64,000 nt of DNA from Macrocybe gigantea (Eukaryota > Basidiomycota > Agaricomycetes > Agaricales > Callistosporiaceae). Shown one piece after another: positions 45,889-57,577 of the stretch. The stretch covers positions 434,001 through 498,000 of the forward strand of contig SJRY01000272.1 of the NCBI GenBank assembly GCA_011319805.1, read 5' to 3'. The notes below the pieces were generated by a model. The model did no database searches, had not been told where the DNA came from, and saw nothing but the letters and a program-made list of their open reading frames with translations. Within the stretch, counting starts at the first letter, position 1; every line of letters starts with the position of its first letter. A program made the translations under genes and the position numbers.

Positions 45889-47927
45889 ACTGTAAGGAAA
45901 GTTCGGTGGCCTCTTCAATCCAAAGTGATCGAATCTCCTGACCAATAGGGGTTTTCCATATTTCAGCTGAAGAATTGGACATTTCTTCATGGGCCTCATC
46001 AAGAAATCCAAGGCCCTTGTCTGGATATTCCTCAAGAACATCCCCTCCCATGATATGAACACGGAGACAGCGAATGAAATGAATACGCAGATATTGCACC
46101 TGCATAGCAGAAGCAAAGGGAAGGTGAGATGGTAGCCTGATATTGTCAGGTAGGTTTTGAAAGACAACAACATGAAAGTTGTCCTGCATGGTGTTCAGTA
46201 TTTCAACTCCATTGCTAGTGAGATAAAACGCACATCTACATCAACACCAAATGCATTATCAGAAAAGAGAGGCTCAAGTATCTCACTGATTGTGAGAGTA
46301 TTGTCAGGAGTCCTAAATGGCATCATGGCAGATTCAAAAGGGGGTTGCCAGCACTGAATTGGGTTAAGTAGGTGATGCAAATGTAATAGAGCAGACAACT
46401 ACCTCTAGTGCCCAGACTGGAGGTGCAACCCATATCACTGTGGTCTTGGTTGTGCCAGTAAAGATACAATGGCCCTGATCACGCTGATTAGCAGCAGATT
46501 GGATGGTGTCATCCATAATATTCTGAAAACACTCAGCTGGGCTAGATACAGCAGATGGAACACTTACGATTACTTGGAAAGGTGCATAATAGGATTTAGG
46601 TGCCACCTTTTTCAATTCAGTATAGCTAGGAAATTCTCCTGGTCCACAGTCAAAGTATACCAGTTTGCTGTCTAACAAACACATGGTGGGCATGTGCATA
46701 ACTGTTCTGAATGGGAATATACATACCTGCACGGACCATGTAATCACCAGGTTTGACCAATTCATTTGATTGATTGGACAATGGTTGACCAATAGTGCTG
46801 GCTCGGTATGTAAGAAGGTCACACCTCTGAACATGGATGGGACACAAGGCAATTGGCTTCTTCTTTCTGCATGTATCCATGAGATGCAGCCACCGATGAA
46901 GAGTTGCAACATCAATCTGAAACCTCCTGGTGTCCAGCCCTATCAATGTCAATGAGTGGCTTGATTTGGGTGATGCAACAACCTAGCCAACCTGCAACTA
47001 GCACAATCTCATCCCGAACTTGGATGAAAATAAAGACGTTTCGATTTTGCAGTATGGATTTCTTGGACAACATATGGCTATCATAACAATTAGTAAGTAT
47101 TCAACACAGTATCAACTAAGCATACACTGTCACAGAGGAACCTGCAGAAGGAGCATAGTGGTCATTGAGGATCAGGAATAAGCTGCTCTGGCATTGGCTA
47201 TACTGAATGGATTTCTTACTGTTCGAAGGAGATTCTGCAGTGCCAGCATCTAACAAAAGTACATATACTCAGTCAAGGAATGTTCTTGAATTCGGAAGAG
47301 TTAGAGCAAAATTGACATACTTTGGTTGATGAATGCTACTGTATCAAGCGGGACTTCGGGCTCAGGTGCAGTGGTGGGTGGCCTGAAGAGGCGAGGAATA
47401 ACTTCGACTAGCACGTGTATGTAGTTAGACTGGCGCGTATTGACAGGCCGCAGAATGGAGTCGACAGTTTTCCTCTCATCCGCTGAGTCGGCAACATCTT
47501 CAAAGGTAGATTCCCTGAATTGTTCTGCTAATCTCTGCATCGCGTCGAAGCCTTTCATGATATTGTCCTTGGGCTACCAGGCAGCGGCATTAGCGTAGTT
47601 TGAGCCCCAGAATGATCAATCCACTCACCAGCCAAAGCTCGATGGAGTGCTCCTCCTCCCTAAGGACACCTTTTTTGGATCCTTCCTGCACGATAGCATC
47701 ACGGAGAGCAAGCATGTCTTCTGTAGGTTCGATTTCAACAGTAAACCTTTTCGTGTCGGGCACCCACACGCCCTCAATATTCCTGATGCAAAGGCACTCG
47801 ACTCTCTGCATAGCCATTCTGAATAGCATAAAAATGAAATTTCAGCAAACCCGGGCATCGTAAGAGTCACTTACACAGCAGTGTTGATAGGCGCGATGAG
47901 AAACTGATTGTGGCGATAAGTGGCCAT
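45842..47927 (-). CDS. Crinkler-like N-terminal domain plus HNH-like region, poly-Asp tail
   Basis: Exons: 47875..47927, 47629..47818, 47573 down to 47321, 47249 down to 47142, then about 47084 downward with at least four more to 45842. The N-terminus (VWVPDTKRFTVEIEPTEDML, LRDAIVQEG, EEHSIELWLPKDNI, YIHVLVEVIP) has the ubiquitin-like header pattern of Crinkler (CRN) effectors. The middle has KKKPIALCPIHVQR and NELVKPGDYMVRAG. The C-terminal half (QGHCIFTGTTKTTVIWVAPP, ECWQPPFESAMMPFRTPDN, AFGVDVDDNFHVVVFQNLP) fits a basidiomycete HNH-like nuclease family. It ends in 13 Asp encoded by a microsatellite. One frame join near 47142 is off by one base. Domain names are inferences from pattern memory. 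Confidence 0.68.
45846..45889 (+). repeat. (ATC)n/(GAT)n trinucleotide microsatellite inside a coding end
   Basis: About 14 uninterrupted ATC units on the plus strand. Read on the minus strand as GAT codons, they encode the C-terminal Asp13 of the Crinkler/HNH-like gene, three bases before its stop. Confidence 0.95.
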
Positions 47928-48044
47928 CTGCTCCCGTGACGGGGATTGCCGGCTCTGCTGTCGAACGCTAAGTGATTTCGCAATGCGCTTGAGTGGAGCT
48001 CAGAGGCTTCCTCAATGTCTTTTTTTTTTTTTTGCCTACGCGGC

Positions 48045-49083
48045 AGACATCAGAATGCGACGCTGATCGCGTTCAAACCAGACGTCGAGTTTTGGCTCAA
48101 TCCCATCAACACGTTCAGAGTAGTTCAGAGCATCTCATCTTCATCCAGGTTCATCTATCACAACTGCGTTCCCCTCTAATCGATTTGAGTCGTTCAGAGC
48201 CAAGCGTCTTGGTTTGTCGTCACGGTCCGTGACTTTGTCATTGACGCGCATAATGTTGGAGGGATTCAAGGCAACGGACAGGTACGTGCGCCCAAACTCC
48301 TTTCTGTTCTCCAATTGCACGCTGCCTCAGTGTGACTTCAGCCATGGTAGTCCTTCTTCGCGATGCGCACATGCGCCGATGGCGACGGGCACCCCGTCTC
48401 GCTCACGCTCTTCTGCGTCAGCCGCGGCATCGTGCACAACTTCCGCATCGAGTCGCCACCATTCTGGTCCAATGCCGTCGCCGATTCCCGTGTTGTCCTG
48501 TACGATGGGATGTTTGTTAACGCGACAAATGGTGGCCCTACGTTCTTTGGCCAAAAGTAAGGATCGGCACATACTTGTGCCATTGATTATGTATTAAACG
48601 ACTGTTAGGAACGCACAAATTGATGGAGCTGATACGCCTGTGCACCTCTTTCAAACGAACAAGGGCCATCCATCAGTCTTCCATGAATTCTTGCTAATTT
48701 TGTCGTTCGCAATCCTGATGTATAGTTCCATATCGAAATGTCTTGAACAGAAGCGACGCGCCCTCGACGCTCAGCTTCGATAACCTTCGGTTCTCCAACT
48801 GGAACGGTACGTCGTCGACGAACAAAGGTGAGCATTCACTTAACCAGGAAAATGGAATAGAATGCCGATCCTGTCCATAGTCGTGGACATTGAGTGCAGC
48901 CCCGCGGCAGCCTGCACCCAGTTTGCATTCCGGGATTTCGAGGTCTGCGCCGCACCAGGCCAGGTGCCGAGCTTCGTGTGCGAAAACGTGCAGGGCCTAT
49001 CTGGCTTAGGCGGTGTGTTTTCCATCTGCTTTTATATCTTGAAAGCAAGTGGCGCTGACAGTGTTTTGAAAACAATGCCATGA
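48045..49083 (+). pseudogene. Glycoside hydrolase family 28 (polygalacturonase-type) relic without catalytic core
   Basis: Fragments in family order: FKPDVEFWLNPINTF, RDFVIDAHNVGGIQGNGQ, DGDGHPVSLTLFCVSRG, NFRIESPPFWSNAVADSR, DGMFVNATNGG, then directly PVHLFQTNKGHPS, TLSFDNLRFSNWNG, VVDIECSPAAACTQFAF and PSFVCENVQGLSGLG. The stretch of about 150 residues that normally lies between NATN and HLFQTN, holding the catalytic GDDC and G-GH segments, is absent. At 48348-48350 the expected PWW reads PW-stop (TGG to TAG). Splice sites around 48281/48342 and 48556/48609 are still recognisable. This is a true pseudogene, not an artefact of a single missing base. Confidence 0.85.
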
Positions 49084-49430
49084 AATAACACTAGCCCATC
49101 GTAAAACCAAGCCGGGAGAGATTGCTGCGATTGTGAACGGTGGACTGGTACTGCCATTCTGTTGTCCGCTTCTCACGTCCTCGTGTTTTCCGACTCTGCC
49201 AGCAGCGCGTTGAGCTCCATTTGGTGGTGAACACGTCCTTTTGCACCTTCCATATCTTTCAACCAGGCAGTCGCTTCTGTTCAATGCCAGATGCTATGAT
49301 CATTAGTGCTTCAGCTGGACGGACAACGCAGCACGATGCCTGACGCAATCAGACAATTCGTGAGCCGACACTGTCGCCTAGAGTCAAAAATGCAGGGTAC
49401 ACGAGGGTACACGTTGTGAGGATCTGACTA
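49084..49430. other. Spacer between GH28 relic and kinase
   Basis: About 350 bases with no recognised feature. A first exon of the kinase may lie here. Confidence 0.35.
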
Positions 49431-49444
49431 AATTGACTGCCACG

Positions 49445-52400
49445 TTCACCGTTGTGGAGCGGCGCTATACAATCCTCAACACGTATTTGCCACACCCCTT
49501 CACATGGCAAACGCTCGAATTCAACATCGCCGAGAAGCATGGACGCCCAACGGCAACGAAGCTTACAACGGAGCAACAAGAGGCGTCTCCCCAGCGTTCA
49601 GCCGAAGTGGCCGACGACGGCCGGAATCGCAGTGAACAGGCCAGCATTCCTAGGTAATAATCCGAACACAGTTTTCAAGACGAGAGCTCATCTGATCACC
49701 CATAAAGGTACGATTCTGAGGACGATAACTGGGACAAGAAATTCCGGGACCATTTTTACCTCGCAGCCAATCTCTCCATCGCTGAATATTTTTGCTATTA
49801 TGTCCCTTCTGCGGATGAGAGGGGCATGCCACCAGAAAGCAAGCTTTCTGATGTGTTTAAAAGCCTGGAACAACCCATTCAGAACGAGAAAGACATGTAT
49901 GATCCTTTGGTGTGTAACGTCCCTTACGTCTCTATGGATTGATAGAAGAGAAACAAAACTAGGTGAAAGGCCTTACTTCGCTTGCTGAAGATTTTCCCGA
50001 TCATCTGAGGCCAGTCTTCGGTGACACGAGCAAAGCTGTCTTTGAACCCTCTCATTTTTCTCAACGCAGGCCCTCGCCGGATATATGCTCTTTCTACCCT
50101 GGCGTTAAGCAAATCGAGAAAGGCTCATATAGCTCAGCAGCTGCTATTTGGGAGGTCCACTCTCAGGAATCAGCGGACCCCGTTAGGTCCTCAGGCATCC
50201 TGAAGAGGAATAAAAGAACCAGGCTAGTAGGAGTGCGAATAGCCCAGTACGCTCGGAACCTTTTTCTCGGCAACAAGAGCTGTTTCGTTTTCATCACTGG
50301 AGTCTACGGCCGACGTATGCGTATATTCCGTTTCGATCATGCTGGGGTCATTGCGTCGGTCGCAGTTGATTATGTGGAATCTCCTGGAATTGTCCGTGAA
50401 TTCCTGTGGCGTCTGGTCCATCCCGCTCATAAGCTTCCCGGCACCGTTGTTGGCTGGGATCCTACCATTAGGAGGCCGACGAACGAAGAATTGGGAACGA
50501 TGTATACGCGGCTGGTGCGTATCCTTGGCCCACGGGCTCCCCTGAAGAAAACGTTTGAGAGGGGTGCAATGTGGATGACAGCATGTATAAAGCTCGAAGG
50601 CCACAACGGTGAGCCTAGATGTCGTAGACTTGACCCGTCATTCTGACATCGCACATGTGCCGCAGACGAAAGAGCTCCTGAAATCATCATTCCAGACGGC
50701 CATAGATTTACCCGATCTCCACGTACGATTGAATATATCAGTGTTTTTGCCGTTACTGACACAATTCACAGTCAAAATCAATCGTTTTCAAGGCATTGAA
50801 GTCGAATGCTTAGCATTCAAACTGTTATACGAAAGTTTCACACTCTTCGGTCGTGCCACCACGTCTGAAGTTTTGATTGATCATCCCCAATTCGCCGACA
50901 AAACCTATGTCCTGAAGGATGCCTGGCAACAACGAACGCGAATCGATGAAGGCTATAACTACTCACGCATCAGAAATCATCTCGCTGATGCTCGCATTCG
51001 TCAACAAATAGAAGAAACGCTCGGGCCTCACTTACCACAGTTTCTCGGGTTCGCTGAGAGGGAGGATTGGAATTCCGTGCACGTCGGCTTGGCATTGTGG
51101 CTTGGGACATACAACTTTGAATTATTCACTGCAAATCCCGAAGAGTATGGACTTGTAACGAACGCGGCTAGATTGAAGTGGGAACATGATCAAGCGATGG
51201 CGAATTATGAAGACTTTCTGCAAGATTCCGAGGACGAGACCGATGAGACGGAATCCGACCGAAATATAGCCAGCGACATTTATCGTGAATTTGACAATGA
51301 CGACCTATGGCGCATTGGAGGGAGATATACTCCTGGGAGAGGTGACAATGATGCGAGCGAATTGAGTGATGATGAGGAGCGTCCTACTGGTAGCAAAAGC
51401 GAAGATGGTAGCAGCGAGCTCCAGCAAAGTGACGAAGGAGGAAAAACCACCGATGAGATTCCAGCTGATACTTTTGACCGAAGACGAGTTCGCACATTGA
51501 TTGCCTCGGTTGGGAGACAGCTTACCAGGTTCCGGTCCACCAAAGAACTCACTGCCACTTTACGAGACATCGTTGTCGGTAAGCTGTTCCTGTCCTCCTG
51601 TTTGTTTTTTCCATTCATAGGATTATATTCCAGGGTTGATCGTAGCATACTTCTGCGGCGTCACACATCGTGATGTTAGCGTAGGCAATGTCTTGATTTC
51701 GGATGATCTTGATCGCCTTGGAGGCTTCCTCCACGACTTGGATTACAGCACTCCCCGTGTCACCATCCTCGATGAAAATCCTGATGAGTTCATGCCTTAT
51801 GTCGACAAGCAGTTGAAGGACGTGACAGTGAGCCATGTTTTACCTGGCTTATGGAACGGAGTGATTCACTGTTGGTCTGCCCAGGGTACCTTGCCTTTCA
51901 TGTCGGTACTTATACTTCCAATATCGGGAAACATGGACTTCAATCCACCCCCTCATGAGCTAGGACATGACTTGGAATCCGTCTTCTGGGTCCTGTACTG
52001 GTGCTTGCTCAGGCACGTGGATGTCAGCAGTGGGAAAATTAACGCTCAGGAAAAATTCGTGGATGCATTCCGAGGCCGTCCGAAAGAGTACCGAACCAAG
52101 AAGATGGGTCATTTTTTTCAAGGACCTAGCAGCCGTTACACTGGCAATCAACCCTTGGACGGCCTCGTGAAAGACTTATTCGACCATTTTGCAGATTACA
52201 CTGGTCAAAAGCTGCGCAATCCAGATCTATGTCTTGATCCGGTCCGTGTGCTCCTCTCTTTCAATCGGGCCTTAGAAACGAGTGGTTGGCCGAGCCGTGA
52301 TGCGTCCATTCCGTACCCTCCTCCGAAGAATACTGAAAAAGAAAAGAAGAAAGGATGCCCAATTGGTGAGGTGCAAGGGCGACCGAAGCCCATTAAGACC

Positions 52401-52469
52401 ACGGACATGGGCCAAACTCTGGGATCCATAAGCAAAGGAGAATATGATTTGCGACCTAGGAAGCGATGA
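49445..52469 (+). CDS. FunK1-type protein kinase
   Basis: Mushroom-specific protein kinase family (PF17667 type). N-terminal exons give TEQQEASPQRSAE, then YDSEDDNWDKKFRDHFYL, SLEQPIQNEKDMYDPL and KGLTSLAEDFPDHLRPVFG. The true first ATG is unresolved: the frame is open from about 49433 but lacks an ATG, and ATG 49539 is in another frame. The kinase region shows SEVLIDHPQF and TYVLKDAW (Lys of the N-lobe), then a 120-residue acidic insert (EDETDETESD, ASELSDDEERP), catalytic loop THRDVSVGNVLIS, the DLDYST metal-binding site and PPPHELGHDLESVFWVLYW. It ends with LDPVRVLLSFNRALETS and a basic tail LRPRKR. Substrate and role are unknown. Confidence 0.88.
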
Positions 52470-52639
52470 AGCGATTCTGATCATATTTATGGCGACTAGA
52501 TCTGCGAATGAGTTTAGACTTGGGTGTTTACCCGTCTCATTGAACGTCATTGAAAGTTTTGGCGCAGCGTGCGAAATGCGACCAGCGATGCGTGAAAGAG
52601 ATTCGGCTGCTCACTGCATATCTCCCAAAGTACATCCTC

Positions 52640-52900
52640 CAGCTGCGCGATCCCAGTCGACGTGCTTCGCCCCTTTAGTCAGACCTTGGAGGAGAAGGAT
52701 TGGCCAGAGCCTGAGCGAGACGCATCGATTCCGTGCCCACTCTGGAGAAGACCGATAAGAAGGAGAAGATGGGACGTGGAGCTCAAGGTCGCAAGCTGAA
52801 GCATGATCATGGGGCTCCGCAACCCGTTTGGCGAATCTGTCAGGAAGCACAAAGCCCTCTCCTTTGGCCTGCGACCTAGGAAGCGACTGCTGAAATGCAT
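52640..52900 (+). pseudogene. Decayed copy of the FunK1 3' end
   Basis: Diverged repeat of kinase bases about 52210-52470, in direct orientation and 170 bases downstream. Matches include CTGCGCAATCC/CTGCGCGATCC, the stretch translating to WPEPERDASIP against WPSRDASIP, AGAAGGAGAAG-like Lys codons, and GCGACCTAGGAAGCGA, identical at the very end (52870-52885). Frames are broken and the stop is lost. It is a tandem fragment without a catalytic domain. Confidence 0.75.
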
Positions 52901-53392
52901 GCAGATGCAATAGTACTTGCTGCGACGAGACTCGAAAATGCGTTCAGAATCGTGCACCTACGGTCTACAGCGCTTGCGCAGCATGTCTAGCGTTGGAGGC
53001 TCCTCGCAACGTCCCTTTCTCTCGTCGACGGCTGTGAGTGGCCGATATTCCGAGTGTATTTCGTATTGCGCCATTGAGCTGGCGTGGGTAGTGATTGGCT
53101 CAAAAGAATGCAAGTTTCAGCGACGCGTTTATAATGTGAAAGAAGATGATGTGGTACATCGCTGACGGATTGGCCTTCAAGCTTCAAGCTTCAAGTCTTT
53201 CGGCGGCACTGACGGCCCGCCTGACTTTCTTTTCCCTGATACCCATGGTCTCCTTGCAAAATTCAGGCCAACTTTCACATGCCAAAGTTATTAACGTTAA
53301 GGCAATGCATGAGGGCCCTCACTGACCAACGTGCGTAGGCATTGGAAGAGATATATCATACATGCCGACCCGCCTGTGTGTCGAAGGCTTTG
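52901..53392. other. Spacer upstream of the phosphatase gene
   Basis: About 490 bases. A short triple direct repeat (CTTCAAG units) lies at 53176-53196. No gene was recognised. Confidence 0.4.
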
Positions 53393-55260
53393 ATGAAGGG
53401 CTGTTCTCTTCTTCCTCTTCAGGTCCTCGGAGCGAGTCTTCTTGTATGTGCAGAGCCGTTCAACCCGCTCCAGCACTCTGGCCCCGCGTCTCCATACTTT
53501 GACGCGCCCTCGCAGTTCGGGATCCCGGTCGAGACGCCAGAGGGTGTACAGTCGATCAGGCGGCGTACATTCTGCGACACGGCTCGTGAGTTTCTCTTGT
53601 TCCGCCCTCGTCCTCGCTCATGCATTCCTGGCCAAATTGAAAGGCGCTACCCCGAGCCCGGCTCCTTCGCCGGCTGGCAGGCCCTCTTTGCAAAGTTCCA
53701 GAACGCATCGTACATCGCGCGTGGGCCGCTGGCCTTCATCCCGTCCTGGGCGCCGCCCGTGGACGATGTGCCACACCAGCCTCTTTTCTTGACGTCGATA
53801 GGCGCGCAGGAGGCGTTTGACCTCGGCGTTCAGCTGAGGAAGAAATACAGATTCACACAGGGCGGCAACAACTTTACTGTCTGGTGCGTGGCTGATCCCG
53901 TCCGCTCTACCAGGCTCTCGTCCTGATCGACGGGACGGCTAGGGCCGCATCGCAGCAGCGAGTCGTTGACACCGCAACCTACTTTCTCCGAGGCTACCTG
54001 TCGCAAGGCAATTACCTCGCCGCACCCAGTCTCAACCGCGGTTCGATCGTCGCACTTCCTGACTCGGTCAACTTCACTTTTGCCGATTCGCTCACACCTT
54101 CGTCTTCCTGCCCCGCCTACGACTCGGGAAACACGGGCTCCCAGGCAGCGAGTGCCTTCCGCGCGTCGTATCAGGATCGGATTGCAAAGAGGCTGAATAC
54201 ATTTTTGGAGGGGCTACAGCTGAACGCGGGCGATGTGGGACCGACGATGGATCTTTGCGGGTTCTCATCAGAGATTGACGGGGATACGCGGTTTTGCGAT
54301 ATATTCGAGCGTACGCCGATCGGGCATTTCAACTTTATGCTGAGACACTCATGGTTCCATTCCTCTTGCAGCCTCGGAATGGCTAGACTATGAATACGCG
54401 CACGATTTGAACTACTACTATGGGTATGCACGGTTTGGATTTCGTATCAGATAACAGACCTAATCCTTCCGTTCTCAGGTCTGGACCCGGAAATCCCATT
54501 GCAGCAGCGACAGGCTACCCCTGGATCAAAGCCATCACTGACCTCTTCCTCGCAGGCCCTGGTAACGCCACTTCCACCGACCAGTTCATACCTCCCCCGC
54601 TCATCATGGGCTTCACCGTGCGCAAGAGTCCCCCGCACGGTTCTCGGATTACAACTGACCATATTTCCTATACAGCACGACAACAACCTCCCGCCCGTCA
54701 TCGCCGCGCTCGGGCTGTGGAACACCTCCTCACCCGCTGCAGCGCACGTGTACCCACTCTCCCTGACGATGCCGGATCCGCGTCGCACGTTCAGGGCATC
54801 TTACTCAGTCGCATTCCGCAGCTACGTCGCGCTCGAGCGCCTCACGTGTGTCATCCCGCCGCCGAACGCGAATGCGAAGGAAGTGGTGAGGCATGAACGG
54901 GGCACGTTTGGGCCCGCCCCGGACCGTGGAAGCGGAAGCGGTGAGCGCGATTCTGAGAGCTATGTCAGGATCAGGGTAAGCCACGATTCCCTCCATTTCC
55001 TTCCCTCTCCCCCCCTGGAGTGGTGAACGTTGCCTTTTTGGCAGATCAACAATGCGCTCGTGCCAATACCTGGCTGTGCCACCGGCCCCGGCTTGACATG
55101 CGCGCTGCACGACTTTGCGGCGTACGTGGCTAGGCGCGGCGCCATCGCGGGCGACTTTGTCGAGCGCTGCGGTTTGCGTGGTGTGCAGAACGCTACCAGC
55201 GAGGTGTCATTCCTCAGGCGGCTACCCCATCCTGCGACTGTTCAAATTGTCGGTCTATGA
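53393..55260 (+). CDS. Secreted histidine acid phosphatase (phytase-like)
   Basis: Model: join(53393..53585,53644..53883,53943..54310,54372..54423,54479..54617,54676..54975,55045..55260), about 502 aa. Releases phosphate from organic esters outside the cell. Signal peptide MKGCSLLPLQVLGASLLVCA. The catalytic motif YILRHGSRYPEPG is built across intron 1, and the proton-donor HD begins exon 6 (HDNNLPPV). Also seen: ASQQRVVDTATYFLRGY, MDLCGFSSEID, YEYAHDLNYYYGSGPGNP and GCATGPGLTC. Exon 1 (193 nt) needs one more base near 53542-53547 to read TVDQAAYILRHGS instead of a shifted frame; every later phase is consistent. The C-terminus after NATSEVSFLR is unusual and may lack a final short exon. Confidence 0.92.
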
Positions 55261-55481
55261 TCTTGACGTCATCTTCGGTATTTCGTTTTTGTCGCTTTTC
55301 ATTTTGTTTTGGGATGACTGTCTGCCTCCTTATGCCTTTCGTTTTTTTGGGTATCCGAGGTGGTATGCTCATAAGCTATAGACATCACAAAAAGGGACAC
55401 AATACACGTTGCACCTTAAAGAAACACAAAAAAAATAGCTCAAGTAGTGAAGGTCATCTTACCCCACCTCCATGTCCGACT

Positions 55482-57577
55482 TTACGGATGCAGCAAGACC
55501 TTGGTGTATCCGTCAATCCGCTTGTCGAACTTGGTGTACGCGTCCGCAGCCTCATCAAGTGCCAGATTGTGCGAGACGACGAAGGATGGCTTGGCCTTGC
55601 CTGCGATGATGAGGTCGCGCAGGTAGCGGTTATATGCCTGGGTAACCGACGTGTTTCAAAGCTAACCAAGTCAGAACGAGGACTGCACCGACCTTGACGT
55701 TGCACTGGCCCGTCCCGACTGTCAGACCTTTCTCAAACAGCTTGCCTGTGCACAAGTCGCGTCAATTTTCCATGCGATCCTCGAAGCTACCCACCGAATG
55801 GGAAAGAAATATACCCTCTGCGAAGGCGAAATCATGTCAGTAGCGCATGACGGAGCAGAAAAGGCGGACGCAGGGAAACTCACTTTGCAGCTGCTGAATC
55901 CGGCGCGCCTGGGTCGCTGGGACATACAGGCCTGGGATGCCGAGACCGCCTGTAGGGCGGACAACGCGGATGAGCGCCTCAAGCACTGCGTTTGGCTGTT
56001 CTGTCTTTCCGTCTCCAGTGGTTGCTTGGTACCCCACAGCTAGAAGAGAAGAAACACGGGCGATTAGTGTAAGAATCGAGCTGTAGCTTTGCAAGCATTG
56101 AGTTGACTTGTTCTCACCGTCTACCCCGCGGTCGACTTCTCGTCTGGCGAGTGAATGGAAAAAGGCGTCATCAGATAGGAACCGAGGAAGAATGAAGTGG
56201 GAAAGGCGCGCACCCATCGCGATGCTTCAAGATCTGTCCCACAGGATCGCCAGCCGAAAAATCGATCGGGATGCATCCGATATCTTTCGCCTTGGCCAAT
56301 CTTTCAGGGACGCGGTCGACTACGTAGACTTCGGACGCGCCGCGAATGACGGCAGAGTACGCCGCCATGAGACCAACGGGCCCTGCGCCAAAGACGGCAA
56401 CGGACTCTCCTGGGCAGAACCCCTGAACGGACGTCAGTCACGATCCTGCTATGCTCCTCGTGCTGTTCAAGGCGTGCATAACGACTTACGGAAAGCTGGA
56501 CGCCGTGCCATCCCTACCGTCAACCCACTTTCAGCAATGGAAACCTGAGACGGGCACTTTCTCTTCTCGGACACGCACCGTGGGGAATATGTCGGCGAGC
56601 AAAGCAAAGTCCTCCTCGTGTTCTGTGCCAGGTGGAAGCTTCAGCGCATTGAAATCCGCGAATGGGACTCGCAAGTATTCCTGTATTTCGCGCATCATTC
56701 AACGGCTTTTTAGGCATAAAAGGGACAAAGGTGCTCACTGCTTGGCCTCCCGTGTAGGGACCCATGGCGACGTACCTGAGCAGAATTCAGCCTGATCCGT
56801 GGCCAGGCATGAAAATGTGCAACGCACCCGTAAGCGCTATGATTACCCCGGTGAATACTTGTGAGACCATAGGACAAGATAGTAAGATGGCTCACCCTCC
56901 AGCCTGCCGAAAGAAATCGTGATCAGTTCGTCATCCAGTCCCCGAAAATTCGGACGACGTACGAATCCAGGATTAACGTTGGTGCAAAAGGCGGTTCTGC
57001 CCTCTTCGCAGTTGAGGCATCGGCCGCAAGCCACGTTGAATGGCATCACCACGCGGTCTCCTTTCTTGAGAAGCTATATGGAATGGGGTAAATGAAACGA
57101 CGCTGAAGGAGGTTGTCGCCCAGACTTACGGTGACCGCCTCCCCCACTTCCTGCGAAAGCCACCGTTAGAGTCATACATGGACAAAAAGGACTGAGACCC
57201 ACATCGACGATCCCCAGGCTGAAAAGGGTAGGTGTTATTTATGGACAAAGATCTGTTGCTAGCGGCAAATGGACATACTTTTCGTGTCCGAATACAATAC
57301 CTGACTGGGCCGCAGTACGTCCTTCGTACATATGCAAGTCGCTGGCACGTCGAAGGATGACGAGAACGCTACATAAAGTCCGAAATATGGGACAGACCTG
57401 CCGCAGATGCAAGACGTAGTGACTGATCGTAAAGAGGCATGAGGATGCGTTTCAGTTCACGACAAACGTAAAATAAAACATACTTCGAACGATGACATCG
57501 TCAGGATGAATGATCCTTGGCTTCGGGACTTGCTTGACGGCGACCTTGAACGGCTGCTCGTATACGACCGCACGCAT
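55482..57577 (-). CDS. Zinc-dependent alcohol dehydrogenase (MDR, formaldehyde dehydrogenase-like)
   Basis: Starts at ATG 57577 (MRAVVYEQPFKVAVKQV), stops at 55482, with a dozen or so short exons. Catalytic zinc ligands are in TSCICGSDLHMYEGR and FGHE. The structural-zinc loop is PFNVACGRCLNCEEGRTAFC. The cofactor fold is SVAVFGAGPVGLMAAYSAV followed by VYVVDRVPERL. Later blocks are VDAVGYQATTGDG, GGLGIPGLYVP, KGLTVGTGQCNVK and RIDGYTKVLLHP, as in the fungal glutathione-independent formaldehyde dehydrogenase-like group; the exact substrate cannot be read. One base is missing near 55917-55922, where VPSDPGAPDSAAAK is interrupted. Exons as short as 20 to 40 nt occur. Tail-to-tail with the phosphatase gene. 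Confidence 0.9.

Noticed and set aside
45733..45948. Plus-strand frame rich in His (HHHHHH run)
   Set aside because: It is the ATC microsatellite read on the wrong strand; the minus-strand exon has domain support.
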